Positions 12,186 through 24,340 of a stretch of 64,000 nt of DNA are shown here, piece after piece; the stretch's first letter is position 1; each line of letters opens with the position of its first letter. The notes beneath the pieces were generated by a model. It saw only the letters and a list, made by a program, of their open reading frames with translations. It was not told where the DNA came from and did no database searches. Source of the DNA: Tilletia caries (lineage: Eukaryota > Basidiomycota > Exobasidiomycetes > Tilletiales > Tilletiaceae); contig JALUTQ010000028.1 of NCBI GenBank assembly GCA_032718865.1, forward strand, positions 310,001-374,000. The letters are read 5' to 3'. Both the position numbers and the translations under genes were made by a program.

Positions 12186-13480
12186 TCACGACGGGGCGGC
12201 CTCAGCAATGGCCGCCGCTGCGCGCTCTTGTGCCGGTAGCAGTCCGCGCGCGTATTCACGCAGGTACTTGAGAGCCGAGTTCCCCTTCCATCCCCCGATG
12301 AGCTTGATGGACTTGATGTCCGTGCCCGTATGCCAATACATGGTTGCGCCGCCGATATGGAAGGAATGGCCCTGGAAGGCCTCCTGACCGGACCGGACAA
12401 GAGCAGCGTTGAACGTCGAGAGGAACTTTGTCTTCGAGAGCGGGAGAACGAGTGTTGAACCGGGCATGGCAGAAGAACGGAAAGCGAAGAGAGCCGTGGT
12501 GGAGAGATCGTTGACCGGGACAGGAGAGAGCCGCAGGTGGTTATCGAAGGCCTCGACAGGGCAGAGAGCCCCGCCGACCTTCACGATGTTCTTTTGTTGA
12601 CCCCTCTCCTTGGTCGTCTTCGTCCACGGCAGATCAACTCGCACGATCTCCTTGCCGTTGATGACTTGTCGATGCACATGGACGGAAGCCCGCGTTGCAT
12701 TATGCGAAGGAGTGAAGGCCGGTGTTGAAGGAGACGTTGTCTCTCCGAGTCGACACACCGCCCACCAAGAGAACAGGGAGCACGCCCACACGGCGGCGTG
12801 TAACGGATCGGAGTCGATATTGAGGTGCGCCTTGACAGCATGCAGATGCGCGGCAAGGATTGGGGGCCGAAGATCGTTGGGCGGAGGCTGGAAGTGTTTG
12901 AGCCCTCGAAGGGCATAGGTCACCTGGGGAAAGATAACCCAGTCGAAGCCCCATAGCCGATGCCACGTCGCCACGGCCCAAGGTATTTCTTGGCCGTGTC
13001 GGCCCTTATCTTCGCGACGAATGAAGATACGAAGGCGAGGAGAAGTCCACTTGACGGTGGACACCGGTCTTGAATTGGAATGCCGGCAGAGTCGCAAAAA
13101 GAACAGAATTTGATGATGCCGGTGCTGTACGAGGTGCATGTGGACTCCTCGAGGGAGAACTCCAGCACCTCGTTGACCGAGCCTCGCATGAGGCCAGAAG
13201 GGTCGAAATCGAAACCGGAAGTTGTTGAGAGAGAAGAAGCTGGGCCCGGCGAAGGGGCCCACCGAAAGATCCGATTGGCTGCCGTGATGTATCGCTCCTC
13301 GCAGATGGCAACGTGCGATGGCAGCTCATCAGTGGCGCCACGGATTGCTGGGGGAAAGAAAGGAGTCGGAGCTGGTGGCCTCGTCGGCATTGGCGCCCCC
13401 GCGACCGACGACGAAGCCCTCCTCCTCTTCTCCACCGCCCGGTGCTCATTGAGCACTTGGTTGAGCCCCCCGTACGTCAT
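12186..13480 (-). pseudogene. DIRS-type tyrosine recombinase, frameshifted and active-site mutant
   Basis: The frame starts at 13480 (MTYGGLNQ), overlapping the end of the RT frame, and encodes the core-binding helices (STCTSYSTGIIKFCSFCDSA). Near 12975-12980 (a GGCCC run) the frame must shift to continue into WHRLWGFDWVIFPQVTYALRG. The catalytic part then reads CRLGETT (box I Arg present), GHSFHIGGATMYW (box II), LIGGWKG and the C-terminal LKYLREY. Box II of tyrosine recombinases is HxxR; here it is HSFH, so the second catalytic arginine is replaced by His (codon CAT; CGT would be Arg, a CpG transition). Both lesions predict an inactive enzyme, which would normally insert the circular cDNA. 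Confidence 0.82.
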
Positions 13481-15430
13481 CGAGGAACGGTTGGACGGGG
13501 GCTGGGATGTCGAAAGCAGGTAGCATGGGGCCAGGAGGGAACTCCCCCCGGGAAGGACCGTCGGCCGGGTTGTTGGCCGTCGGAACGTACTTGATGCGCA
13601 GCTCAAACTTGTGAGCGCGCTCAAGGTTAACGGTCCTTTTCAGGACCGTGTTGGCCTGTCGGCCTCGGCACCGTCCGAACCGAAAGGCACCAATGACTCC
13701 TTGGTTGTCACTGTGGATCAAGATCGAATGACCAGCCCCGCCCATCTCGATGGCGATCAGCAAGCCGAACTCGAGTGCGACCGCCTCCGCCCATAGGATC
13801 TGGCGCGACTCCTGTTGCCATCCGGGCCAGAATTTGAAAGCTGCCCATCGTTCTCCGCTCGTGATCCCGATGCCCCATTCCGTGGAGGCGTCCACGAAGA
13901 TGTCGTGTGGGAACGGCGGGCCCGGAGCAGCAAAGCTTCTGCGCAAGGGGGAGCCGAGGGCCTTCAGCCAAACCTTGGCTTCGTCCTGGACTCGGGCTGG
14001 GATAATCCTGTGCTGGAACAGGTCGTCCCTATCGAAGACCCCGAGGAACTCGGCGAAGTCGGCGAGGTGCGGACCCAGGTCCCTGGCCATAATGACAATG
14101 TGCTGTAGGCACCCAAACACCCGCTCGACATCCTTGAGGCGGACGTGGCCCGACTTGGTGAAGGGCAGTACTCGCTCCCGATACTTCGCCGCCTTGTCTT
14201 CCGGAAGCATGACGACGAAAGTGTGGACATTGAACTCGAAGCCGAGGTATCGGACCTCGCTGGCGAATTCGGACCTCTTCTCCGGGTGCCACGGGAACCC
14301 CAGGGGCTCCGTGACCTTGAGCACGTCGTTAAGCAGCAGGTCGGAAGACGGAGGCTTCATGAACACAAAGTCGTCCACCCATTTTACGGCCCGTAGGCCA
14401 ACCTCCGTGTCGAAATGGGCATGGATGATGGCGAGGGTGGCATCGGCCACCGAGCCCCACACCCCTGTCGCCGAGGCCAACCCGAACGGGAGCCTCGTGT
14501 CGATGATGAACCAGCCGGAGGGCGCCAGGATCACGAGGCCCGGCCACTGATCCTTGGCCGCCCCCACAGCCCGGAAAGCCTCACTCGCATCCGCCATCGC
14601 GGCCAGCGAGCCCGGCGGCATGAAGCGCGCCTGTGAACGAGGAAAACAGAGGTCAGCACAGTCGAACGACATGTGAAAAGAGGGAGGACCAGCACCGTGT
14701 ACCGTCACCGGGGTCGGCGAACGCCAGACCCCCCCAAAGCCCAATGGCCCTCCGTCGGCGAACGCCAGACGAAGAAGACGGGGCAGCCGAACGGCGTGCC
14801 CCGCTGCGCAGTCGACCGACATGCGCGCGCTCCACTGAGACCAACCGGCACTCAGGGATGGTGGTCAATCGACACACCGGCTGTGACCCAACGGCACACA
14901 AACCCACCGAACCCAAGCCGACTCGACCGAGACCGACAACGGAGACAGGGGGAAGAAGGAAGAAACTCACCAGGTCTACAAAGTCCCAGTAACCATGCCA
15001 GGCACACACAAACTCATCGGACGCGATGTAGTTGTTGATGGCCGGGTAATCCCCCTTCCGCGGATAACTGAAGTCCTGTACCATCCTCCACTTGCCATTC
15101 GGCTTCAGGACCAACCCCAGCGGCGAAGTTTGGAACGGTCCTATGAGGTCCTCGACCTCTTCCTTCGTATAAGGCCCGCAGGCCCTCCCCAATCCGATCT
15201 CCTTCTCAATCGCCGAGTTAAGAGTCTTGAGGTCGGAGGTCGCCGACTTGTGGTTGGGCGGTGTTCTCGTGACCGTGATTGGGGGATTCCGAAGTTAAAC
15301 CCATTCTCCAGGCCTTCCACCAACTCCAGGAAGGCCGACAGCAGATTGTGGTGCTCGAGCAGCGTCTTGAACCCCTCACTGCGGAGAGGGCTCGAGACGG
15401 GAGCAAGCGGAGGCTTGGTGCCCGGTGTCG
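13446..15430 (-). pseudogene. DIRS-like reverse transcriptase-RNase H with a 340-bp intron
   Basis: Recognisable sequence starts around TPLRSEGFKTLLEHHN and GLENGFNFGIP. At a run of five C (minus strand; 15281-15285) the frame must slip by -1 to continue as PITVTRTPPNHKS and then GPYTKEEVEDLIGPFQTSPL. The RT core has NGKWRMVQDFSYP, then a GT-AG intron at 14970-14631, then the motif A region MADASEAFRAV, LPFGLASA and the catalytic KWVDDF. RNase H follows with DIFVDAST, WAEAVALEFG and HSDNQG, so its acidic residues are present. The protein ends at 13446. Apart from the single shift the domain set looks complete. The shift may be programmed, but other lesions in the same element favour mutation. 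Confidence 0.8.
14631..14970 (-). other. GT-AG intron inside the DIRS-like reverse transcriptase
   Basis: The minus-strand sequence gives DFVDL then GTGAGT at 14970, and TTCACAG ending at 14631 followed by ARFMPPGS. Removal joins the conserved RT block exactly in phase 0. The intron contains a direct repeat of cgaacgccagac (14718-14729 and 14760-14771, plus strand) and two copies of a cagtcgamcgacatg motif. Confidence 0.7.
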
Positions 15431-17217
15431 CCGCAGACGCTGCACTCGTGACGTCCCTTGCTGCAGTTGCTTTGCTTGCAGCCGGTGAGGTTGTATTGGT
15501 GGCAGATGGTGCTGCCGTCGGAACGTCGGACGATGTTTCCTTCCTTGTCGCGCTTGGCGTGGGCATCGTGCCCCTTTGGAGCTCCAGTGCAGGACTTGTA
15601 TTTGTGGTTGACGTCGACGACCCCGCAGATGATGCAACCAGTGACCCCCCTCCGCGCGGGTTGCGACGAGGGGTCTGATCGAAAGGGCTTCGACTTCTTG
15701 GAGGAAGAGCCACCGCCACCCGAGCCGGACGCAGCTCCCGAGGACGACTGCTTGTTGCTGGAGGCGAGCTGAGCGTGTATGGCTGCTTGAGCAGCAGCGA
15801 CAGCAGCTGTCGAAGCCGCCTGGATAGAGGCCGAGAGCTCCGCAGCGGCCGTCCGCTTCTGGACGTTGTCGCTGATAGTTCGGAAGAGCTTGTCTCGGAT
15901 CCCGAAAGGCTTGATCCGGGAGCCGACAGGTCGGAGGTATATCTTCTTGCGAATGTTGTCGACGTACTCCGCCAGCGTCGGCCAGTTCTTGACCGGGTCT
16001 TCCATCACCAAGTTGTGATTGAAGATCTCATTGAAAGCCTTTCGCCAACCGTCTCGTTCTTGCTGCAGCAGATTCTTCTTGTCGGAGTCGACTATGTCGT
16101 TTGCTATGACGGCCATGTACATAAGCATGTTGTTCGCCGCCGCCCACATCTCCGGCAACGAGAGATCCGCATCTTGACGCTTCGGCTCTGGGAGCGCGGC
16201 GGACTTGGCAACCGAGTCGAGCATCCCGCTCAGCGAGTCCGGGAAATCCTTGGCCTTTGTGCCACGCGCGTGTCCAGCGAGCATGCCCTCCTCTGTGAAG
16301 TGCCAGAGGGGGATGAGTTCCGCATTCGCCAGCCGCTTGAGGATGGAGTTGTGCGGTATGGTATTCGAACCAAGCCACTCGTCGTCATCGTCGTCGACCC
16401 ACGCCGATTGCGGTGGGCCACTGTGCGGCGCAGCGGGTTGTTGGCGTTGGTTGTCGAACCTAGCCGGGAGCGGGTCGTCCGCGACCTTTGCCCTCTTGTG
16501 AGCCACTGGGAAGCCGTCCGGAGAGACGTAGAACGGTCTCTTGAGGACCGGCGGCTGATCCTGGGCTTGAGGACGCGACGGGGAATGATCCTGAGCACGG
16601 CGATGCCGGTATGGGTTGGCCGCGGCCGCAGCTTGAGATGGAGGATCCTCCTTGTTCCCATTCTTGTCGTCTGGACCGCCCTGCATGAGCCACTCCACCT
16701 TTGAACGAGGGGAGAGCTTTTCGAAATGGCCGATCAGGTCTACATGTGCCTGATGAAGGCCGCTGGGCGGCGTGACCGGTCGGTGCTCTGTGGGAGCTGA
16801 GGCCGATGGGTGTTAATCCGGGCGCGGAGAGACTCGACGAGCCTTGCCCTTGGAGTTTGCCTTGCTCTGTCCGGGACGAGGTTCCTCGGACTCTTGGAGC
16901 ATGTTGGCGATGGTTTGTTGTCGGCCGACCACCGCGTCGTGGTCAACACCCGAAGAGGGAATCGGTCCCGCGGTCGAGGACTTGACCGCCGCAGAGGAAG
17001 AGGGACCGGACATCGCAGACCGAAGCTGTGGTCGGTTGCTAGTCGAGGGCTGCTGAGGAGCCTGTGAAGGAGCCCGGAGCGAGGCCGAAGCCGATGTGGA
17101 CGTTGGGGCAGAGGCCAGAGGTTGGCTTGCCAGGAGTCGCCGCTGGAGGTTGGCGATCTCCTCCTCCGCCGGGCTTGATGATAGGGCACGACCCTTCGTT
17201 GTCTTGCCTATGGCCAT
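15376..17217 (-). pseudogene. Gag-like protein of the DIRS-like element with an in-frame stop
   Basis: The frame starts at MAIGKTTKGRALSS (17217), meets one TAA at 16815-16813, and continues in the same frame through HVDLIGHFEKLSP and WLMQGGPD to the stop at 15376. The central region (LGSNTIPHNSILKRLANAEL to IKPFGIRDKLFRTIS) is a helical Gag-like domain. An Ala-rich coiled-coil stretch follows, then a Cys/His region with CIICGV, CHQYNLTGCKQSNCSKGRH and CSVCGDTGHQASAC (zinc-knuckle and C3H-like). This Cys/His arrangement is common in Gag proteins of basidiomycete DIRS elements. A single nonsense change can explain the stop. Confidence 0.75.
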
Positions 17218-17645
17218 CCTGTGAGCTAAAGCTGCTCTTTGGGGAAGAAAAAGGAAGAGAGAAAGGTAGTGCAAAGGAACTCTTGAAGTGGTAGCTGCAA
17301 AGAAAAGCTAGCGTAGCAGAAGACCTTGATGTGTCTGTCTGCGGAGCTCCAAGAGTGTGGAAGAGAGGAGTCAGGACGAGTCTGCCGCACTCGTGAAAAG
17401 ATCTTCCACACACGGTCGCGTGCACCGTGCGCGCGACGCGTGTCGATCATGATCACAGCACAGACACATCTCAATACTCGTAGACTCAAGACTCCGCGGC
17501 TGACCTTTGTTACATCCGTCAGACATTCACGCGACGCGTCTCACATCTCACACGTGACCTGGCCAGATCGCAACTTCTGCCCATCGCTGACTCACTTCGA
17601 TCCGGTGACAACGAGTATGTATTCATTCCGCTTGCCTGTCAGGTA
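17218..17645. other. Spacer between the DIRS-like element and the UGGT 3' end
   Basis: About 430 bp with no gene recognised. It should contain the 5' leader of the DIRS-like element and the 3' untranslated part of UGGT, which both lie on the minus strand. No terminal repeat matching the 12000-12185 side was found by eye. Confidence 0.45.
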
Positions 17646-20600
17646 TCAGAGCTCGTCATGTACATTGGGATGAGCCCTGCCATCGTCCCCCTCCGGAGCA
17701 GCCTCTTTTGTTGCGGATTCGGCAGGAACTTTGCCGGACTCCTCGCCTTTGCCAACCTCCTTGATTCGCTCTTTGACACCTATCCGCTCCACTTCCGCCG
17801 GGGCGACCACATTCTTGCCAAGACGATTGGCTTCCGAAAGTCTCTGGGCGAAGGCTGCGACCTCGTCGTCGTAGACAGTCCACTCCGGGATCTGTCGTCT
17901 TGCGCGGTCAAGCTTGGGCTCCTTCGTCTTGGGATTGGAGCACAGATCGATCGTCTTTGCCTGAGGCAGCCATTCGGTTGAGCACCAGGTCTCGCACCAG
18001 CTGTAGAAGAGATGCAAGGTCAGCTGATAGGCGTGGTACATCCAGGTTGCTTGCCGACGTGCTCACAGCCAAGTTTTGTCAAGTGTGTGAATGGGTACGG
18101 TGTGTTGCACTGTGACAAAGCACGCTGTCAGCTATCACAGCAGACCCAAAGGCTATCAGACGCACTCACAGTGATTTGGAAGGTCCTGATCCAAATTCGC
18201 AAGTGAGTTTGGGTCGGCAGATAGACCTTGATACTGGCCCCGCAAGATGTCGCCTGCTGCGACTTCTCGGAAGCGGTTCAGATCAACGACGTAAAGCGCT
18301 GATATGTGGTAGGGCTTTCCTTGGAGGAAGTCTTTCCAGTAACCTGAGAAACAATGTAATACGTTCAGATAGGCTGCTGCCTGAAGGAATGGTGCCGGGA
18401 AATGACTCTTACCCTGTTCCCAGAAACGGAAATTGTCCATGTCGTACGAGTCATTGCCCATCGGTGGGTATCCGTATGGAGCTGAAGTGAACATGCCAAT
18501 AGAGTCAGCTCCGTGCAGAACCAGCGTAATCCTGAAGGCGTACTCACCATCGTTAAGGTCGAGGTCGACCAACTCTTTCATGTCTGTCCTCACGATCTGG
18601 TCCGCATCTACGAAAATGACCTTATCCAAATCCAGCGGGAAGAGGACATCGAGGAAAAGAATCTTGTAGCCCCAAATCAATCGTTGCTTTTCTCTTTGTG
18701 GTCGAAGCCAGTGAGGCCAGGCGTATGTGACCAGCTCGTACTGGAAACCATACTCGGCTGCCAGATGAGGGATGAACTCCTTGAAGGAGGGCGACAGGAA
18801 GTTCTCGATGAACCAGAACTTGACAGACGACTTGGTGTGCTTGATCACCGAAAGGATCATGATGTAGGTCATTCGTTCGTATAGGTGACCACTGGCGACG
18901 GTGAAGATATTGATGTCTGCATTTGTCCGATTGCTCGATCCGGAGCCGACCAGCGAATTTGCCTTCTTAGCGAATGAAGACGCCGCCTGCTTGGCCTGTC
19001 CAAAGAAGCTCTTCTTGCGAGTACGTCCTTTGAACATTGTCTTTTCAATATCCGACTCCAGGACCTCCTCGTCCTCCATCCCTGCCTTCTTGGCGAACTT
19101 GGGCAGAATGGTCAGACCGTTGAGAGAGTCGAGCACGACAACATTGCCCGTGAAGCTGACGTTGGGGCTCCGAATACCGTGCGTCCCAACCGACTCGAGC
19201 TGGTAAATGTCACTACTTCGGCCTTCGCGGATCGTGAGATTGAACATGCCGGGCCGAGCCTTGAATTGGAAGTAAGCCAGATTGGCCATCACGATCGTGT
19301 CAAGTTGCTCAGTGCCGTCTGGTGATGCGAGAACCAACTGTAGCCCCCGCGGTGGCGTGCGGCTGTCACTTTGTGCATGACCTGCGCGCGAGAGACCGGT
19401 GATGGTGAGCCACACAAACACTGACGGACCCTAGAACATGTACTCACCCTCAATGAGAACGTGCTTAATCTCATACGTGGCAGAAACTCCAAGGCGACGG
19501 TCTTGTGGCGGCACGTCTCTAAGGCGGATATTGTCCAGATCGTAGATGGCCTCCTCTGGCATGGTCAACCAAGCTGGTGGGGCTTCGAGACCCATGGTCA
19601 ACACGGCTTCCTGGGGCATGTCCAAGAATGTCAGGGTTGAAGGTATCTCCCTGATGCAGGACGAGAATAGTCAGCATAGGATCAGGCTAATGGCAGTCAA
19701 GACAAACTCACTCGTCATGCGCGAAAGTGAGCTCGTGGGGAGCGCTGAAGCGATAGAATCGCTTGAGGGGCAATTCTGTGAGCGTCGGATTTGGATTGAA
19801 GATGACCTTGATCCAGACACCTTCCATCCGTGAGAGGAGCTGAAGAAAGAGCTCAAATGTCAGAAGTAACTCCAGCTCTACATATGACGGCCAATCTACT
19901 CACATCAATGATTCCAATCATGCGCTGAGCTCGCTCCAACAGTGGGTCAATGATGGCAACGACCCTGAAAGTAGCTGATTCTCGCGAACCAAGCTCAAAG
20001 GACCTGCGATGTTGGTCAGTCTCGATGCATCGGAAGTCATGTCCGAAAACTGAGAGTGCTTACGAATCATTTGCGGGAAGCTGTTCCAATGCGTGTGATC
20101 GAGGACCGCCTCCTCCTCTCGGACCAATGTCCGACCCATCATCGTCGAACGCTTTGGCAAGAATAGACGAGACAAGCGTCACAGTGTCGGTATAAGACTC
20201 TCTACGAAGTCGCAATGATTTGGTCAGTTTCAGCTGCGCTCCAACGTGTTTTGGTGAACGCAGAGCACATACCTGCCAAGTTCCTCCAAAGCGATCCCAA
20301 CATGCTCAAGTCCTTCCACTACGGGTCGGATACGTTTCGTGGTCTCATACTGGAGCAACGTCCGCAGATCCTCTGCAGATATGTCCTCAGCTGGCACAGT
20401 CACGACACGGCCACCGACAACCAAAGCAAGCGAATCCTGCTCGACGTCGAGCCGGCGAGCAAAGATTGCTGCTTGTTGCCAGAATCCTGTCGAGTCTACG
20501 GCATCGGCCAGGTGCCAACCAGCGTCTTTCACGAAGTGGGAAAGCAGCGTGTCCGCCAGTCCTTCCGTCGCCAGCTTCTGTTGCGTACTGGAGCTGGCGT

Positions 20601-23600
20601 CGGCGTTGTTGACAATTCGACCAACTGGAACCACGTGAGAGGGCGGAAACGACGTGGCGAGCTCATCTACGATATCAGCCAGCTCGTCCGGCGTGATGTG
20701 CTTGAGCGCGTCCTTGCTGATGAGCTGATACAGGAAAGTAGAAAGGCGGGGCTGTGCGACTTCGGCCTGGGACACAGCGTGCTGGGAACTTGGTTGATGG
20801 ACGAAGCCTAGGCGTACTCGTGACTCAGCCTGTTAACCGGGCAGCAAGGCAAACAATCGGCTCAGCATGACTGGCCAATTTGGGAATAATGCCAAATGAC
20901 TTACCACCATCTTCAAAGCACTGCGCACAAGCTTGACCCCTTGACTCGAATCCAAGTCGCCAACCACCCACATGGTTGTGTTGGGGGTGGGTGAGGGCCC
21001 GCCGTCCTGTGTAGCAACAGGGTACACAAAGGAGTTGACTACCTGCCCATGGGGATCAAACCCAGCCGTAGCTTCCAGCAGGTTGACAAGCTTGACAGAA
21101 GGAGTGGCACCCGTCTCCGGATCAGGCTCGGGGAATACCAGCGCCGGCCGGCTGGAGAAAGAACTTTGCAGATCATAGAAGTAGTTGGAAATGTCGGAGT
21201 CATCGTCAAGGTTGCCGCGGTAAACCTAGAAACAAGCTGATGTCAACTTCGGAGTAGGAAATACGTGGAGCGGTCGTAGCTCTGTCTCTCACCTCGCGAG
21301 CGATTACCTGTAGCTGCTCGGACACGAGTATTTTGAGATTTTGCATCGCGCCCTGTGGAATGAGAATTAGGATGTGGCAGTTCAGCGTCGAGGTCAGCTC
21401 CGTTGCAAAGGATGCCATTGACTCACGGGACCGAAGGCCAGATGTTGACCGTTGACGAAAAAGTGGCCTCTCTCGTTATCCTTCTTCGTAGCCCGAAGAC
21501 GCTGGGAGTACCGCGCAGCCGATTGGACCAGCTTTTCCACTTCTTCCTCCTTGCCTTGCAGAAGGACGTCGTCGACATAATGAGCCCAGTCACTGACCTG
21601 CTCGGACTCGGACTTCAAGGCCGGAACGCTTCGGCCGGCATGCTTCAGGGCGGCTAGGACTTCTTGACGGACATCACTGAGTTCAACGAACCGGTCCGAT
21701 GATCCTCTGTTGGCGAGGCGAAGGAACATTGTAGTGACTTGGGCGATGTCGAGGTTGAGGAAGGACAGGTAGTACAATCTCGCCAATTGCAGAGCTAATT
21801 GTGATGGGCCACAACATCAGCGTCAGATTTTTTAACACCATGTTTGGTCGAAAGTAACACTCACATTCTTTGCCTTCCTTGGTCTCAGGATTGAGATCCA
21901 GGCCTCCGGGAACAAATCCCCACCGAACTCCCAGTCGAGGGATGGTCATGGCCACGGTCTCGCTGAGGACACGGATTGTCTCGCGCCGACGGAGGTCCAT
22001 GACAATAACGACATTGAACAAGTTTCGCCTGATTGTCGGAAGCGATCCGGGCCACGCTGGACGAAGGAGCTGAAGGAAGGAGACGACAGAAGGTCAGCCA
22101 GCCACCTTCTCGGGCATTTTCGAGTGAGACGTGACGCTGCTCACCGAGTTCAGATTCTTGGAGTAGCGCTTGTAGTGATCGTCTTTCTCAATGTCATTCC
22201 AGTACGTGATTGGCCCTCGAACATCCTTGGACTCTTCATCACTGGTAGCAAGAAGTTTCTTCTCAATACGGTCACTCGCATCAAAGAAGACAGTCTCTAC
22301 GTCCTCAGAGGGTGCTCCTGGGGGCCCGCCTGACGACTTGATGTCCTGCATGGCCTTATTGATGGGCGGGTACTGCAGCAGGTCGACAGCCTGAGTCCGA
22401 TTCAGCGAAGGGTGAACATTCTCGAGCGCTCGGATCGTTTGACGCTCCTTTCGCAACAAGTCGAGCAAGCTCAGAGGCCAGAGCTCCGAGTCCGTCATGC
22501 CTCGACCGTTGAGCCAGATGTCGGAAGATCCTGGCTGGACCGCGTAGCCTTGGCGAGCGAAGATCTCCTGGGCGGCATCGAAGGAACGAGCCTCGTTCTC
22601 GGTGCCCCCTTCAGCGATGCGGTCTTCGAACGAGCGGGCCAGTGCTACGGCATAAGTAGGGAAGTTGTGAGACAGTTGTCGCAGCGCCACGACTGGGTCT
22701 GGCGATTGGAGGATCAAAGTAGAAGCTCGAAGGCCAAGAGCTGTGGATCGTGGTAAAGAGATTCAGCGTAACTTCACACGATCTTATCGTTTGAATCGAC
22801 TTACTTTCCAATTCATCTGGGGTGAGGTCCGCCAGATTGCCTTGGGTGACATTTCCGTCTTTTGCAGATGTCTCTCCGCCGGCCAAAAGCTTGTGCATAA
22901 AATTCCTCTCCTCTCTGTCCTTTTGCCTGTCTTCAAGCGCAAGAAGGGCAGGAGAATGTTCGCCATCGGCGTCGCTGTCCGCGTTCGCAGACCCGGATGA
23001 ATGCTTCAGCTTGCGATCATCAATGACCAGGTAGTCGACTTTCTTCAGATCCAATGCGCCACCATACGAGGACAAGTACGAGTTGTGGCGGTGGTATGGT
23101 TCTTCCCGGGCAGTCCTTGCCTTCGCCGGGCCGCCGCTTTCGTCCGATTCTGTGTTCGCAAGTCTTACGGCAGGAGGCCGCCAGCGCAGGATGTACCGGA
23201 GCTGAGGCGCTCCTTTGGAGGTACCATGTTCTCCGGTCCTTGCGCCAAGCACATGTTCAAGGAGCGTGGTATGCAGAGCCCAGAAGTTGGACGAGTATGG
23301 ATCGCCGTAAAGAACCGCTGTGTAGACCGCTTCTGGCTGAGCCTTGCCTCGTGCGGTCAGACGTGCCGCGGACGCCGGGAGCTTGGCGGGCAAGACATGA
23401 TCGAAAGGAAGAAGCGCAGGGTATGGGGTTTGTCTAGACACATTCAAACGTTTCAGCTAGGCAGTCCATTCGCGTGATCACAGACAACCTCGGACTCACG
23501 GATCTTTCGATGTTGCCTTGGAAAGGGCATCTCGGAGCTCGCTGTTGGCACAGATGACTTGACCAGCGAAGTCGACCCAGCTACCGCATTCCTCCCGCGC

Positions 23601-24116
23601 ATTCTCCACCGCTGTGTTCAAGTTCGTCTTGACGTGTTCTTCCCATCGTCGCTCGAGACCGTTCGTAGCGTAGACTTGCCAGAACGCTTCCACCTTGGGA
23701 GCTCCCGCATGCAATGCCAGACTGAGGTTGAAATTCTGCCGGACGGCAGAGTCGGCGAGGTAGGCGTACTTGTCCAGATACCCATGTGCCGCTCGGTAGA
23801 TCTGGCGTGGAGAGCCTAGCGCCAGGGTCAAGCCAGCGTCCTCGGATTTGCCCGCGCCTGACTCTGCGAGCGCCCACGGACCTGTCAAGTGGGTCGTGAA
23901 GGGGAAGAACGAATCGGGCTCTTCTGCGGCGACGGCTTCGAGGATCTCGAGCAGCAGAGGCGGCTGGACGGGCCAGGGGCCTCGGAGCCTGATGCTGACT
24001 GGCGGAGAAGATGGTGTTGACGTGGAAGTGGCATGTACGAGGGTACCGCCGTGCAGGACGGTCCAGGCCGAGCTGGCCACGGCGCCGGCGGTGAAGAGGG
24101 CGCGGACAGCACGCAT
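17646..24116 (-). CDS. UGGT (Kre5/Gpt1 family): UDP-glucose:glycoprotein glucosyltransferase
   Basis: A large multi-exon minus-strand gene. The start at 24116 opens with a hydrophobic signal-like stretch ([15 protein letters not shown]). The N-terminal region ([23 protein letters not shown]-like blocks, several thioredoxin-like domains) occupies exons between 24116 and about 19500. The C-terminal GT24 catalytic domain is unmistakable: [53 protein letters not shown] (DxD) and later [21 protein letters not shown]. The protein ends in HDEL, a lumenal ER retention signal. The enzyme adds glucose to the N-glycans of misfolded glycoproteins so that they re-enter lectin chaperone folding. All recognised exons are open, so the gene appears intact. 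Its promoter faces a nest of transposons starting 155 bp upstream. Confidence 0.93.
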
Positions 24117-24298
24117 TCTGGGGGCGAGACACCACGCGCGCTGCTGGCACTAGGGCTTGATCCTGGGAAAGAGAGGCCTGCGAGTCAGCCACGGAGCGCG
24201 AGAAGGGAGGGAAGCGCGAGTTCGTGGCCCGTGCTATGGACGAACCTCATCCACTCACTCCTTTACTGTATGACGCGCCGTTTTGATACTCTTTTCTG

Positions 24299-24340
24299 CT
24301 TTCTGCTTTCTGCTTTCTGCTTTCTGCTTTCTGCTTTCTG
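24299..24340 (+). repeat. (CTTTCTG)6 heptamer array in the left arm of element A
   Basis: Six perfect copies follow cttttctg. The right arm holds the inverted counterpart with four copies at 30154-30181. The array is part of the terminal inverted repeat, not an independent microsatellite, because the flanking sequence is also mirrored. Confidence 0.9.

Larger units (their letters stand above)
12186..17217 (-). mobile_element. DIRS-like tyrosine-recombinase retroelement, decayed
   Basis: Gag, reverse transcriptase-RNase H and tyrosine recombinase lie in this order on the minus strand, the layout of DIRS/Ngaro-type elements. The copy carries several lesions: an in-frame stop in gag, a -1 shift before the RT, and a frameshift plus loss of a catalytic Arg in the recombinase. 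The termini were not found. A 15-mer (cagtcgaacgacatg) occurs at 12108-12122 just beyond the recombinase and again at 14659-14673, with a one-base variant at 14809-14823, and may be a remnant of split internal repeats. The limits given are those of the coding regions; the true element is probably longer on both sides. Confidence 0.85.

Noticed and set aside
12108..17645. Long terminal repeats around the retroelement at 12186-17217
   Set aside because: No direct repeats of useful length were found between the flanks. The tyrosine recombinase and gene order fit DIRS-type elements, which lack ordinary LTRs and integrase.
24299..24340. Heptamer array as an ordinary microsatellite
   Set aside because: The array and its flanks are repeated in inverted orientation at 30130-30209, so it is part of a terminal repeat.
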